This document shows positions 15,962-23,764 of a stretch of DNA of 30,511 nt, in pieces. Every line of letters begins with the position of its first letter. The stretch's first letter is position 1. The stretch spans positions 1 to 30,511 of IMG/VR virus record IMGVR_UViG_3300030430_003264. One strand, written 5' to 3'. The notes under the pieces are model-generated. The model had not been told where the DNA came from and ran no database searches. It was given only the letters and a program-made list of their open reading frames with translations. Both the position numbers and the translations under genes were made by a program. Origin of the DNA: a virus.

Positions 15962-16708
15962 ATGGGAATTAATATGGATAAAATGCGTGCTCGTATGGAG
16001 GCGCTACAAGGAAACGGAAATAACAAAAAGAATAACTTTTGGAAACCACAGGAGGGTGAGCAGACTATCCGTCTAGTAGCCCCATCGGATGGCGATCCCT
16101 TCCGAGATTATTGGTTTCACTATGACGTAGCAGGTGAGCCCGGATTCCTTTCGCCAAAGCGCAACTTTGGTGAGGACTGCCCACTTGACGATTATGTACG
16201 TGCCCTATGGCGTGAAGGCTCTGAAGAATCAAAGCGTGTTGCGCGTAAGTTAGGTGCGAAGCAACGTTTCTTTGCTCCAGTTCTTGTTCGAGGACAAGAG
16301 GAAGAAGGCGTAAAAGTTTGGGGCTTTGGTAAGCGTGCTTACGAAACTCTACTTGGTCTTGTTCTTAACCCAGAGTATGGTGATATCACAGATCCCTCAG
16401 AGGGTACTGATTTGGTGATTGGCTATTCTAAGCCAGCAGGGGCATCTTATCCAGAGACTAAAATTACTCCACGGCGCAAGTCTTCTCTTCTTCACGAGGA
16501 TGAGACACAAGCGCGAACTATCATGGAGTCCGTTCCTGATTTTGATGAGGTCTTTTCAGATGCTCGTCGTTCCACTACACAAGTAGCGGACATTCTTGAC
16601 CGCTTCCTCAACACTGTTGACGAGACGGTTTCCAACCAGACAGCAACTACTACTGCTGGAACGGTTTCGGATGTCGATAAGGCATTCTCCGAGCTACTAG
16701 GTAGCTAA
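15962..16708 (+). CDS. gp32: Single-stranded DNA binding protein (gp32-like)
   Basis: A 248-residue protein of the T4 gp32 type. The basic N-terminus (MDKMRARMEAL, then NGNNKKNNFWKP) resembles the self-association region. The core includes 'QTIRLVAPSDGDPFRDYWFH' and 'KVWGFGKRAYETLLGLVLNP', typical of the gp32 OB fold. The Ser/Thr-rich linker leads to an acidic tail DVDKAFSELLGS, the usual partner-binding tail. The zinc-binding Cys cluster of T4 gp32 is absent: I see only one Cys, at EDCPLDDY. The ribosome site is AAGGAG. Codons are richer in GC than those of the tail genes, consistent with high expression. A strong terminator follows directly. It would coat ssDNA for the polymerases, UvsX and the helicase. 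Confidence 0.88.
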   Translation: MGINMDKMRARMEALQGNGNNKKNNFWKPQEGEQTIRLVAPSDGDPFRDYWFHYDVAGEPGFLSPKRNFGEDCPLDDYVRALWREGSEESKRVARKLGAKQRFFAPVLVRGQEEEGVKVWGFGKRAYETLLGLVLNPEYGDITDPSEGTDLVIGYSKPAGASYPETKITPRRKSSLLHEDETQARTIMESVPDFDEVFSDARRSTTQVADILDRFLNTVDETVSNQTATTTAGTVSDVDKAFSELLGS

Positions 16709-16714
16709 TCTTGT

Positions 16715-16745
16715 GGGGGGGCTTGTCCCCCCTTTTTTATTTTTA
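16715..16745 (+). terminator. Intrinsic transcription terminator after the SSB gene
   Basis: Seven G (16715-16721), a five-base loop CTTGT, six C (16727-16732), then TTTTTTATTTTTA. This is a textbook GC stem with a U tract, six bases after the SSB stop codon. Confidence 0.92.
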
Positions 16746-16766
16746 CTACGAAAGGAAGGGATAAAA

Positions 16767-17054
16767 TTGCTGGTAAGAGCGATTCATTGTGAAGAGTGTA
16801 ACACAACGGTATATTCTAGAACATCAGAAGACTTAAGAGAATGTAAATGTGGTCGCGTAAGAGTTTACGGCGGGTTCACGGGTCATTTTAAATATGACAT
16901 AATGGGTAAAAAAACAAAGTTTAAACCTATAAAAATGGAAATCAAAGCAACACCTGATGATCTGTATGATGATTATGAGAATATGGAGGACAGGTTTGGC
17001 TTAATAAATAAGAACACAGACAAAGAAAAAACACAAACAACATATGTTTTTTAG
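16767..17054 (+). CDS. Small zinc-ribbon protein
   Basis: A 95-residue protein. The start is set to TTG 16767 because AAAGGAAGGG (16751-16760) lies just upstream, whereas the longer frame begins inside the terminator hairpin. Near the N-terminus, 'HCEECNTTVYSRTSEDL' plus RECKCGRVRVYGG gives CxxC and CxC pairs, a zinc ribbon. This resembles small phage zinc-ribbon proteins that end the motif in 'CxCG...V.GG'. The C-terminus is charged and acidic (DDLYDDYENMEDRFG). Its biochemical role is unknown; small zinc ribbons of this type often bind nucleic acid or RNA polymerase. It shares an operon with UvsX downstream. Confidence 0.72.
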   Translation: MLVRAIHCEECNTTVYSRTSEDLRECKCGRVRVYGGFTGHFKYDIMGKKTKFKPIKMEIKATPDDLYDDYENMEDRFGLINKNTDKEKTQTTYVF

Positions 17055-17063
17055 GAGATGATT

Positions 17064-17399
17064 GTGAAAAAATGGAAAAAAGGAGAAGAAGGTTTTGAAA
17101 AAGCCTTACAAGATATAGCAAGAAAATATAAAGGTCTTGGAGGCGGTCCAAACAGTGAATCATCTGTTCATGCTTCGAAGCAGGACATAAAAGAAGGTTA
17201 TGCTTGGTTTTGGTCTGATAATAGTGATGTGTCTAATCTAATTCAACGATCTAAAGATTATATTCTAGAGATTAGAGATCATGGTGATAATATTTCGTTT
17301 AAGCTAGATAAGAATGGCTATCGAGGACCGATATATGCATTTAGACCCGACAGACTACTAAATGAAAATTTATATGAGGAGGAAAATGAGATTGGCTAA
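17064..17399 (+). CDS. Unknown small protein upstream of uvsX
   Basis: A 111-residue protein I do not recognise. GTG 17064 is chosen as start because GGAG (17054-17057) is six bases upstream; it touches the nearer ATG 17058, too close to serve it. The N-terminus is basic (KKWKKGEEGFEKALQDIARK), followed by a Gly-rich turn, an aromatic stretch (GYAWFWSDNSDVSNLIQR) and a beta segment (YILEIRDHGDNISFKLD), ending acidic. There is no membrane segment or cysteine. It overlaps the uvsX start by 14 bases, so the two are probably translationally coupled and this may be a recombination accessory factor; that is inference from position. Confidence 0.7.
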   Translation: MKKWKKGEEGFEKALQDIARKYKGLGGGPNSESSVHASKQDIKEGYAWFWSDNSDVSNLIQRSKDYILEIRDHGDNISFKLDKNGYRGPIYAFRPDRLLNENLYEEENEIG

Positions 17400-18498
17400 A
17401 AAGAAACCAGCTGGTCGTCTATCGATGGACCAGATGAGAAAACTAATAAATAAAAAAGCAGGACAAGAAGTTTCTGTTGATCTAGCAGATCCAAACAATC
17501 CAACAACTGTTAAACAGTGGATTCCAACTGGCTCGCGTTGGCTTGATAGTATTATTTGTCGTGGTAAGCTAGCTGGCATACCTGTGGGTAAAGTCACAGA
17601 AATAGCTGGTTTAGAAGCGAGTGGTAAGTCCTATATGGCTGCTCAAATAGCAGGCAACGCTCAGAAGATGGGTATTGATGTTGTCTACTTTGATTCAGAG
17701 TCTTCACTGGACTTTAACTTTTTGGAAAAAGCAGGATGTGATCCATCTAAAATCCTTTATGTCCAAGCAACTTCAGTAGAGTTTGTTTTGGAAACAATGG
17801 AAGAACTACTTTCTTCCACAGATAGTCAGTTTCTTTTTATCTGGGATAGTTTGGCTCTTACACCTTCCATCTCTGATGTGGAGGGTGATTTCAACCCACA
17901 GTCTAGTATGGCTGTAAAAGCCCGGATCTTAGCAAAAGGCATGTCTAAATTAACTGTTCCTATTGCGAATAGTCAATCGACATTTCTAGTGTTAAATCAG
18001 CTTAAGACAAACATTACTCGTTCACCTTCGGAGACGCTTACTACACCTTATGTAACACCCGGTGGCAAAGCAATGATATATTCTTATTCGTTGCGCGTAT
18101 GGTTGACCAGACCGAAAGCAAAAGCTTCTTTTGTGACTGATGATAAAGGTTATCGTATTGGTAACACCGTCAAGGTTAAACTAGAGAAGTCTCGTTTTGG
18201 ATCACAAGGACGTCAATGTAAGTTTCAAATCCTTTGGGGCGATCAAGTTGGTGTTGCCGATGAAGAAAGCTGGTTTGATGCTATTCAAGGCTCTGAGTAT
18301 TTAGATCGCGCCGGTGCGTGGTATGAGCTTAAGTTCGAAGATGGCACAAGCGAAAAGTTTCAGTCTGCACGTTGGATTGACAAGCTTCAAGATGATAAAT
18401 TTAAAGCACGAGTTCTTGAAATAATGGATGAAGAAATTGTTCGCAAGTTTGATAAAAGAACTGGTGATGCCACTGAGTTCTACGAGGAAACTGCATAA
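17386..18498 (+). CDS. uvsX: UvsX/RecA-like recombinase
   Basis: A 370-residue RecA-superfamily strand-exchange protein (T4 UvsX is 391). ATG 17386 is preferred because AGGAGG (17377-17382) precedes it; TTG 17392, with better spacing, is an alternative. The Walker A motif is GLEASGKS at about residues 75-82. Walker B is 'FLFIWDSLALTPS'. 'PYVTPGGKAMIYSYSLRVWL' is the conserved UvsX/RecA segment that includes the L2 and ATP-sensing region. 'LNQLKTNI' matches the RecA 'NQ(L/I)R.KI' motif. The C-terminus is acidic. It would form presynaptic filaments on SSB-coated ssDNA for recombination-dependent replication and repair, acting with the gp32-like SSB nearby. Confidence 0.9.
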   Translation: MRLAKKKPAGRLSMDQMRKLINKKAGQEVSVDLADPNNPTTVKQWIPTGSRWLDSIICRGKLAGIPVGKVTEIAGLEASGKSYMAAQIAGNAQKMGIDVVYFDSESSLDFNFLEKAGCDPSKILYVQATSVEFVLETMEELLSSTDSQFLFIWDSLALTPSISDVEGDFNPQSSMAVKARILAKGMSKLTVPIANSQSTFLVLNQLKTNITRSPSETLTTPYVTPGGKAMIYSYSLRVWLTRPKAKASFVTDDKGYRIGNTVKVKLEKSRFGSQGRQCKFQILWGDQVGVADEESWFDAIQGSEYLDRAGAWYELKFEDGTSEKFQSARWIDKLQDDKFKARVLEIMDEEIVRKFDKRTGDATEFYEETA

Positions 18499-18506
18499 GG
18501 TAGAAT

Positions 18507-19481
18507 ATGAGCGAGCGAGTAATCATTATAGACGGACTAAACATGTTTCTGCGAAGTTACATTGTAGTCCCACAGCTTTCTAAAGAAGGTCAGCCTATTG
18601 GTGGAACAACTGGCTTTCTTAAATCTCTTCAAAAACTTTGTCGAGAAATGAAACCAACTCAAGTTGTTGTTTGTTGGGATGGACGCGGCGGCAGTCGTAA
18701 GCGTAAACAACAGAACAAAAACTATAAAGAGGGTAGAGCGCCTATTCGTCTCAACCGTAACTTTAAAGTTTTAACAGAAGATCAAGAAAAAGAAAATAAA
18801 ATCTGGCAGCAAGAAAGAATCTGTGAGTATCTAAATAACTTTCCAGTTATGCAGCTAATCGCAGATGAAGTCGAAGCAGATGATATTATCTCTTACATAT
18901 GCCGATATAGTAGTTTACGTGATAGTGAAAAAATTATAGTTTCTAGCGATAAAGACTTTTATCAGCTGCTTAATCAGAAGACTATTTTGTATCGCCCGGT
19001 TCAAAAAAAGCTATTAACTCAAACCAGTATAATAGATGAGCACAGCATTCATCCAAATAACTTTGCTCTTGCTCGCGCCATCGTTGGAGACAAATCTGAT
19101 AATTTAGATGGAGTTCCCGGTATTGGGCTGAAAACGGTTGCTAAACGATTTCCTTTCTTTAAGAAAGAAGAAGATGTTTATCTTAATGATTTAATAGAGT
19201 TTTGTGAAAATCAAGAAAGCAACGCTAAGGCGTTCACCTCTATAAAAGAGAATAAACCACTTATTCAGTCTAATTATAACCTGATGCAACTGTATAGTCC
19301 AAGCCTTTCGGCGCAGACTAAACAAAGCATCGAATGGATTATTGACAACTTCGAACACACCTTCAATAAAACTCAAACATATAAAATGATGTTAGAGGAT
19401 GGGATCAATGAGATCAGTTGGAGTGCTATGTTTGAAAGTTTCGCAAAAATCCAAAGGGATAAAAAGGAACTTAATAAATGA
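18507..19481 (+). CDS. 5'-3' exonuclease / flap endonuclease (T4 RNase H type)
   Basis: A 324-residue FEN-family nuclease. Metal-binding acidic positions can be followed in order: Asp9 in 'VIIIDGLNMFLRS', Asp58 in 'VVVCWDGRGGS', the EVEADD cluster at 121-126, Asp148/Asp150 in SSDKDFYQLL, and Asp195/Asp198 in GDKSDNLDGVPGIG, which opens the helix-3-turn-helix DNA-binding motif. Basic residues after Asp58 (RKRKQQNKNYKEGR) are the usual arch. The family removes RNA primers and 5' flaps on the lagging strand. The family A polymerase here lacks its own 5' nuclease domain, so this would be the separate partner. The start is close behind uvsX, and its stop overlaps the next ATG (ATGA). Confidence 0.9.
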   Translation: MSERVIIIDGLNMFLRSYIVVPQLSKEGQPIGGTTGFLKSLQKLCREMKPTQVVVCWDGRGGSRKRKQQNKNYKEGRAPIRLNRNFKVLTEDQEKENKIWQQERICEYLNNFPVMQLIADEVEADDIISYICRYSSLRDSEKIIVSSDKDFYQLLNQKTILYRPVQKKLLTQTSIIDEHSIHPNNFALARAIVGDKSDNLDGVPGIGLKTVAKRFPFFKKEEDVYLNDLIEFCENQESNAKAFTSIKENKPLIQSNYNLMQLYSPSLSAQTKQSIEWIIDNFEHTFNKTQTYKMMLEDGINEISWSAMFESFAKIQRDKKELNK

Positions 19482-19855
19482 AGAACTTAAAACCAATTTT
19501 TATTGAAAATAGCAAACTACCCTATTGGCTATCAAAGATCGCCCCTATTGACGTATGGGCATTCTCTGCTGGTCCTTTTGTTGTTTGTCGTGGAAAATTA
19601 AGTGAGAAAACGATAACTCATGAAACAATTCACTTCTTTCAGCAATTAGAGATGTTGTTTGTTCTTCAGTGGATTTTGTATGGTTTATTTTATGTTATTG
19701 GTCGTTTCACAAAGGGAAGCTGGAAAGCAGCGTATTACGGAAATCCATTTGAGGTAGAAGCATACGCGAACGACCTAGACCCAGATTATCTGGAAGAAAG
19801 AAAATTCTGGGCTTGGACAGGCTATGTAAAAAGCTTGTTTAGTCGACAAAGCTAA
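19478..19855 (+). CDS. HExxH-containing putative membrane-associated protein
   Basis: A 125-residue protein whose ATG overlaps the flap-nuclease stop codon. Residues 48-52, HETIH in 'TITHETIHFFQQLEM', form a zinc-metalloprotease-type HExxH. Directly after it lies a hydrophobic stretch (MLFVLQWILYGLFYVIG, about 59-75), and then 'YYGNPFEVEAYAND' carries Glu residues that could provide a third ligand. The arrangement HExxH-QQxE-hydrophobic-NPFExEAY recurs in small proteins of unknown function in phages and bacteria. The substrate is unknown and catalysis is unproven. The coupling to the nuclease gene is seen directly. Confidence 0.75.
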   Translation: MKNLKPIFIENSKLPYWLSKIAPIDVWAFSAGPFVVCRGKLSEKTITHETIHFFQQLEMLFVLQWILYGLFYVIGRFTKGSWKAAYYGNPFEVEAYANDLDPDYLEERKFWAWTGYVKSLFSRQS

Positions 19856-19874
19856 AAACAGTATAATTACCTAT

Positions 19875-19901
19875 AGGGGGCGTGATCATTTCCGCACCCC
19901 T
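19875..19901 (+). other. Short GC-rich hairpin upstream of exported-protein gene
   Basis: AGGGG-GCG (19875-19882) can pair with CGC-A-CCCCT (19893-19901), with one bulged A and a ten-base loop. No T tract follows, so it is not a clear terminator. It lies between the HExxH gene and the ribosome site of the next gene. Confidence 0.35.
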
Positions 19902-19917
19902 TATGGGAGTTATATCA

Positions 19918-20154
19918 TTGAAAAAAATATTTATTATCACATTATTAACCTTATCTTTTACTGCGACAGCAGCACCACCAAGCAAATCAAAGTTCTATGA
20001 TTTTGGAGATCAAATGATCGATGGCGAAATCAAAAAACCAACAGGTCAATACATTAATTCTAGAGAGCGAGCAAGGTTCGACAGACTGTTAAATTTAAAG
20101 AAATCTTTTCTGCCTAAAATGTATCTCAGTGCAAAAGAAAAAATATTTAAATAA
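19918..20154 (+). CDS. Small exported protein of unknown function
   Basis: A 78-residue protein. TTG 19918 is chosen because GGGAG (19905-19909) is eight bases upstream and the protein then begins with a standard signal peptide. That peptide has two Lys, a hydrophobic core IFIITLLTLSF and a TATAA-type cleavage region before PPSKS. The longer upstream frame would put extra residues before the signal peptide. The mature part, about 57 residues, is charged and contains 'GQYINSRERARFDRLL'. It has no Cys. It probably goes to the periplasm or envelope. I do not recognise the family. A possible role in altering the host surface or in lysis is speculation. Confidence 0.68.
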   Translation: MKKIFIITLLTLSFTATAAPPSKSKFYDFGDQMIDGEIKKPTGQYINSRERARFDRLLNLKKSFLPKMYLSAKEKIFK

Positions 20155-20161
20155 ATTGGTC

Positions 20162-20190
20162 TTGACATTGCTTTTTGCTTAAGTTAAATT
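20162..20190 (+). promoter_or_regulatory. Sigma70-type promoter
   Basis: TTGACA at 20162-20167 (6/6), a 17-bp spacer, TAAATT at 20185-20190 (4/6). It points to the small gene starting at 20220. Confidence 0.65.
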
Positions 20191-20219
20191 ATAGTTACTG
20201 TATAACACAGGAGGCAGTG

Positions 20220-20381
20220 GTGCGAAACTTTTTATACGGTTTAAGTTTATTACTGTATTTTTTGCTCACCTCTGCGTTTGTTCAGCCTGTTGATTATAGC
20301 GAATCATCAAGCATTTCAGAGACTTCTGAAAAATCAAAAAGTAAAAAGAAAAAGAAAAAAAAGCGTAGACTGAGACGCTAA
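20220..20381 (+). CDS. Small membrane or exported protein with Lys/Arg tail
   Basis: A 53-residue protein. GTG 20220 is chosen because AGGAGG (20209-20214) lies five bases upstream; an adjacent GTG at 20217 is too near. Residues 1-22 (VRNFLYGLSLLLYFLLTSAF) form a signal peptide or a single membrane anchor. Residues about 24-40 are Ser/Glu-rich, and the C-terminus is a run of Lys and Arg (KSKKKKKKKRRLRR). It has its own promoter and its own terminator, which makes it a self-contained transcription unit. The family is unknown. A basic tail next to a membrane anchor could bind nucleic acid or membrane lipids; that is inference. Confidence 0.65.
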   Translation: MRNFLYGLSLLLYFLLTSAFVQPVDYSESSSISETSEKSKSKKKKKKKRRLRR

Positions 20382-20389
20382 ATTTTTTT
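20362..20389 (+). terminator. Probable intrinsic terminator after the small basic gene
   Basis: AGCGT (20362-20366) pairs with ACGCT (20375-20379) around an eight-base loop, followed by AAA and seven T (20383-20389). The A-rich run upstream could extend the stem past a small bulge. The stem is short, so efficiency is uncertain. Confidence 0.5.
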
Positions 20390-20431
20390 ACCCTATAACA
20401 TTCACCACTTATAAAATAGTTGATAATCAAC

Positions 20432-20460
20432 TTGACTTTTTAAACCACAAAGGTTATATT
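20432..20460 (+). promoter_or_regulatory. Sigma70-type promoter for the helicase gene
   Basis: TTGACT at 20432-20437 (5/6), a 17-bp spacer, TATATT at 20455-20460 (5/6). The expected start of transcription is about 20 bases before the helicase ATG at 20487. Confidence 0.72.
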
Positions 20461-20486
20461 TATATCCACAACTCAGCGAGGAATTA

Positions 20487-21845
20487 ATGGACAGTTTAGG
20501 AATCTTTGGAAAGAGTTTCCAAGAAAATATGTGTAAGCTTATGCTTTACGACCGATCTTACTGTGATCAAATGCAAGAAGTGTTAGATGTTAAATACCTA
20601 GAGCTAAAGTATCTGCAAGTTTTTACAGATAAACTTTTTAATTACAAAAAAGAATACGGTATACATCCAACAAATGATACACTCAATTCAGTTCTAAATA
20701 CAGAGCTAACAGATGAGAATGAAGTAATAAAAAAACAAGTAATGGATTATTTTGTAAAGGTGCAAGCTTTTCCCGAGATCCAAGACACAGAATATATTAT
20801 ATCAAAGTCTGTAGATTTCTGTAGAAAACAAGTGCTCAAAAAAGCCATGATGAAATCCGTACCTCTTTTAAATAAATGTTCATTTGAGGAAATAGAGAAG
20901 CTTATATCTGATGCTTTACGTTTGGGCATAAGCAATGATCATGGTTACGATTATATTAAAGATTTTGAAGCTCGTTTTATTGAAAGAGCCCGTAACCCGG
21001 TAACAACCGGCTGGGCAAAAATAGATAAGATAACCAAAGGCGGCTTAGGTCAGGGTGAACTAGTAGTTGTAGTTGCCCCAACAGGCGCCGGAAAATCTCA
21101 TGTTCTTGTTCATCTCGGCGCACAAGCATTAAAACAAGGTAAAAACGTTGTTCATTTTACACTAGAACTTGCCGATACGTCCGTTGCTCAACGTTATGAT
21201 GCCTGTCTCACTGGAATACCATTAGATGAGCTTATAAGTCAAAAAGATGAGGTTTATGACACAATTAAGGATATTGATGGTCAACTCATTGTAAAAGAGT
21301 TTCCAACTAAGTCTGCTTCCGTTGTGACTCTTAAAAATCACTTAGAAAAAATTAGACAAACAGAAATGGAAATCGATATGATCGTTGTTGACTACGGCGA
21401 TTTGTTAAAAAGTTCAGTGGTTCGTAAAAATTCTGAGAAAAGACATGAATTAGAATCTATTTATGAAGAGCTACGCGGGCTTGGACAAGAGTTTGGTTGC
21501 CCTATAGTAACCGCTTCACAAACCAACCGAAAGGGTCTTAACGAAGAAGTAATCACAATGGAGTCAATCTCGGAAGCGTTTAATAAATGCTTTGTCGCAG
21601 ATTTTATCATAAGCTTATCTAGAACTATCAAGGATAGGAATGCAAATATAGCACGCATTTTTGTGGCTAAAAACAGAAATGGTCCTGATGGAATTGTGTT
21701 TTCCGCGTTTATGGATACGTCAAGTGTGTCCATTAAAGTTCTAGAAAGAGACGATGTTGTAAAGTTGCAACAACAACAGCTAGCAAAACAGCAACAAAAA
21801 GAGTTTTCAAAAGCCCGAGAAGTCTTTAGAAATATGAAGAAATAA
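20487..21845 (+). CDS. dnaB: Replicative DNA helicase (DnaB/gp41-like)
   Basis: A 452-residue DnaB-family helicase; T4 gp41 is 475. The N-terminal 150 residues are helical and divergent. The RecA-type motor follows: 'TGWAKIDKITKGGLGQGEL' near 174-191, Walker A 'APTGAGKS' at about 197-204, 'VVHFTLELADTSVAQRYDA' (motif 1a), and Walker B 'MIVVDYGDLL'. The motif 3/4 region has 'CPIVTASQTNRKG', and an Arg-rich closing segment 'IFVAKNRNGPDG' is typical of DnaB. The C-terminus is Gln/Lys-rich. It would unwind the fork in the 5'-3' direction for the polymerase. GCGAGGAA precedes the ATG. It is the first gene after a dedicated promoter. No primase gene is visible in this window. Confidence 0.92.
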   Translation: MDSLGIFGKSFQENMCKLMLYDRSYCDQMQEVLDVKYLELKYLQVFTDKLFNYKKEYGIHPTNDTLNSVLNTELTDENEVIKKQVMDYFVKVQAFPEIQDTEYIISKSVDFCRKQVLKKAMMKSVPLLNKCSFEEIEKLISDALRLGISNDHGYDYIKDFEARFIERARNPVTTGWAKIDKITKGGLGQGELVVVVAPTGAGKSHVLVHLGAQALKQGKNVVHFTLELADTSVAQRYDACLTGIPLDELISQKDEVYDTIKDIDGQLIVKEFPTKSASVVTLKNHLEKIRQTEMEIDMIVVDYGDLLKSSVVRKNSEKRHELESIYEELRGLGQEFGCPIVTASQTNRKGLNEEVITMESISEAFNKCFVADFIISLSRTIKDRNANIARIFVAKNRNGPDGIVFSAFMDTSSVSIKVLERDDVVKLQQQQLAKQQQKEFSKAREVFRNMKK

Positions 21846-21859
21846 GGAGAGAAAGACAT

Positions 21860-23722
21860 ATGCCACAAGACATCGCCAACAAGACATTATCGGACATCAC
21901 AGTCCACATGAAGTACGCAAAGTACTTACCTGAGAAAGAGAGAAGAGAAGTATGGTCAGAGTTAGTAGATCGCAACAAATCGATGCACATAAAAAAGTTT
22001 CCAGAGATGAAAGAAGAGATAGAGGCAGCGTATGAATACGTATATGATAAAAAAGTTTTGCCTTCTATGCGCTCTATGCAGTTTGGCGGTAAGCCCATTG
22101 AAGTTGCCCCTAATCGTATTTTTAATTGTGCCTATTTGCCTATCGATGATTGGCGTTCATTTCATGAAATTATGTTTTTACTTCTTGGCGGCACTGGCGT
22201 TGGCTATAGCGTACAGTTCCATCACGTAAATAAATTACCGGAAATCGTAAGACCGTCTGTTAAGCGCACACGCCGCCACCTTGTTGGTGATAGCATAGAG
22301 GGCTGGGCAGATGCGGTTAAAGTACTTATGAAATCTTATTTTGTTGGCGGTTCTAAGATTCGTTTTGATTATAGTGATATTAGACCAAAAGGCGCGAGAT
22401 TAGTAACTTCGGGTGGTAGAGCGCCAGGACCACAGCCTCTTCGTGAATGTTTGGTTAAATTAGAGGGTATATTGTGTAATAAAGACACTGGAGACAAGTT
22501 AACTCCTATTGAGGTCCACGATATGGTGTGTTACATCGCTGACGCAGTTTTAGCTGGTGGCATCCGACGAGCCGCACTCATATCTCTATTTTCTGCTGGT
22601 GATGATGAAATGATCTCTGCAAAAAGCGGTCACTGGTGGGAAAAGAATCCACAGCGCGGACGAGCAAACAATTCTGTTGTTCTTATGCGCCACTTGGTTA
22701 CGGAAGAGTTCTTTAAAGACCTCTGGTTTCGCGTAAAGGCGTCAGGAGCAGGCGAGCCAGGGTTTTATTTCTCAAATGATAAAGACTGGGGCACAAATCC
22801 TTGCTGTGAAATTGCCCTTCGACCTTATCAGTTCTGCAATCTAACAGAAATCAACGCTTCTGACGTAGATAACCAAGAAGAAATCAATGCAAGAGCCCGA
22901 GCAGCTACATTTATTGGCACTTTACAGGCTTCTTACACTGATTTTCATTATCTTCGCGACGTTTGGCGTAGAACAACGGAAAAAGACGCTCTTGTTGGTG
23001 TATCGATGACCGGTATTGCTTCTGGTAATGTTTTAAAACTCAATATGAAAGAAGCGGCAAAAGAAGTTAGAAAAGAAAATAAAAGAATTGCAGATCTTGT
23101 GGGTATCAAGCCTGCAGCCAGAACAACTTGCGTAAAGCCAGCTGGAACAACAAGCTTGACTCTTGGAACATCCTCTGGCATCCATGCTTGGCACAATGAT
23201 TATTATGTACGTCGCTTACGTGTCGGCAAAAATGAAGCCATCTATAATTATTTGTCGATTTACCATCCAGATCTAGTGGAAGATGAGTTCTTCCGACCAC
23301 ATGATACTGCAGTTATCTCTGTTCCACAGAAAGCACCCCAGGGGGCTATTACTCGCGATGAAACTGCTATGGACATGTTAGAAAGAGTGAAAAAAGTTTC
23401 TACAGAGTGGGTAAAGAACGGACACGGCAAAGGTCAAAACACCCACAATGTTTCAGCAACCGTCTCTATTCGTGAAGAAGAATGGGATACTGTCGGTCAG
23501 TGGATGTGGGATAATCGCGCAGTTTATAATGGTCTGTCGGTTCTTCCTTATGATGGCGGCAGCTATAAGCAAGCTCCGTTTGAAGACTGTGATGAAGTAA
23601 CTTATATTAAGCTTTTAGATACACTGGAAGATATTGATTTATCTAAAGTTATTGAGATTGAAGATAACACAGACCTCAAAGGCGAGCTAGCTTGTGCTGG
23701 TGGAGCTTGCGAAGTTTCCTAA
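21860..23722 (+). CDS. nrdJ: Adenosylcobalamin-dependent (class II, monomeric) ribonucleotide reductase
   Basis: A 620-residue class II reductase of the monomeric Lactobacillus-type (RTPR) group. It makes deoxyribonucleotides for phage DNA and needs coenzyme B12 from the host or medium. Visible features are 'RIFNCAYLPIDD' (Cys90, active-site pair member), 'LLGGTGVGYSVQFHHV' and 'NPCCEIAL' with the radical Cys315 and Glu317. Cys326 in 'QFCNLTEIN' is the second pair member, and 'CVKPAGTTSLTLGTSSGIH' is the phosphate-binding segment. The C-terminal redox pair CAGGAC is at 612-617. All key cysteines are present, so it should be active. GGAGAG is upstream. The length is below the roughly 740 of L. 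leichmannii, suggesting trimmed regulatory parts. Confidence 0.9.
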   Translation: MPQDIANKTLSDITVHMKYAKYLPEKERREVWSELVDRNKSMHIKKFPEMKEEIEAAYEYVYDKKVLPSMRSMQFGGKPIEVAPNRIFNCAYLPIDDWRSFHEIMFLLLGGTGVGYSVQFHHVNKLPEIVRPSVKRTRRHLVGDSIEGWADAVKVLMKSYFVGGSKIRFDYSDIRPKGARLVTSGGRAPGPQPLRECLVKLEGILCNKDTGDKLTPIEVHDMVCYIADAVLAGGIRRAALISLFSAGDDEMISAKSGHWWEKNPQRGRANNSVVLMRHLVTEEFFKDLWFRVKASGAGEPGFYFSNDKDWGTNPCCEIALRPYQFCNLTEINASDVDNQEEINARARAATFIGTLQASYTDFHYLRDVWRRTTEKDALVGVSMTGIASGNVLKLNMKEAAKEVRKENKRIADLVGIKPAARTTCVKPAGTTSLTLGTSSGIHAWHNDYYVRRLRVGKNEAIYNYLSIYHPDLVEDEFFRPHDTAVISVPQKAPQGAITRDETAMDMLERVKKVSTEWVKNGHGKGQNTHNVSATVSIREEEWDTVGQWMWDNRAVYNGLSVLPYDGGSYKQAPFEDCDEVTYIKLLDTLEDIDLSKVIEIEDNTDLKGELACAGGACEVS

Positions 23723-23729
23723 AAAAACC

Positions 23730-23758
23730 TTGACAAATTAATAAAATTTTATTATTAT
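23730..23758 (+). promoter_or_regulatory. Strong sigma70-type promoter directly before the lipoprotein gene
   Basis: TTGACA at 23730-23735 (6/6), a 17-bp spacer, TATTAT at 23753-23758 (5/6). The expected start of transcription falls at about the ATG at 23765. Confidence 0.75.
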
Positions 23759-23764
23759 ATATTC

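Noticed and set aside
21461-22098. Minus-strand frames spanning the helicase-reductase junction
   Set aside because: Both overlap strongly recognised genes over their full length and have no protein features of their own.
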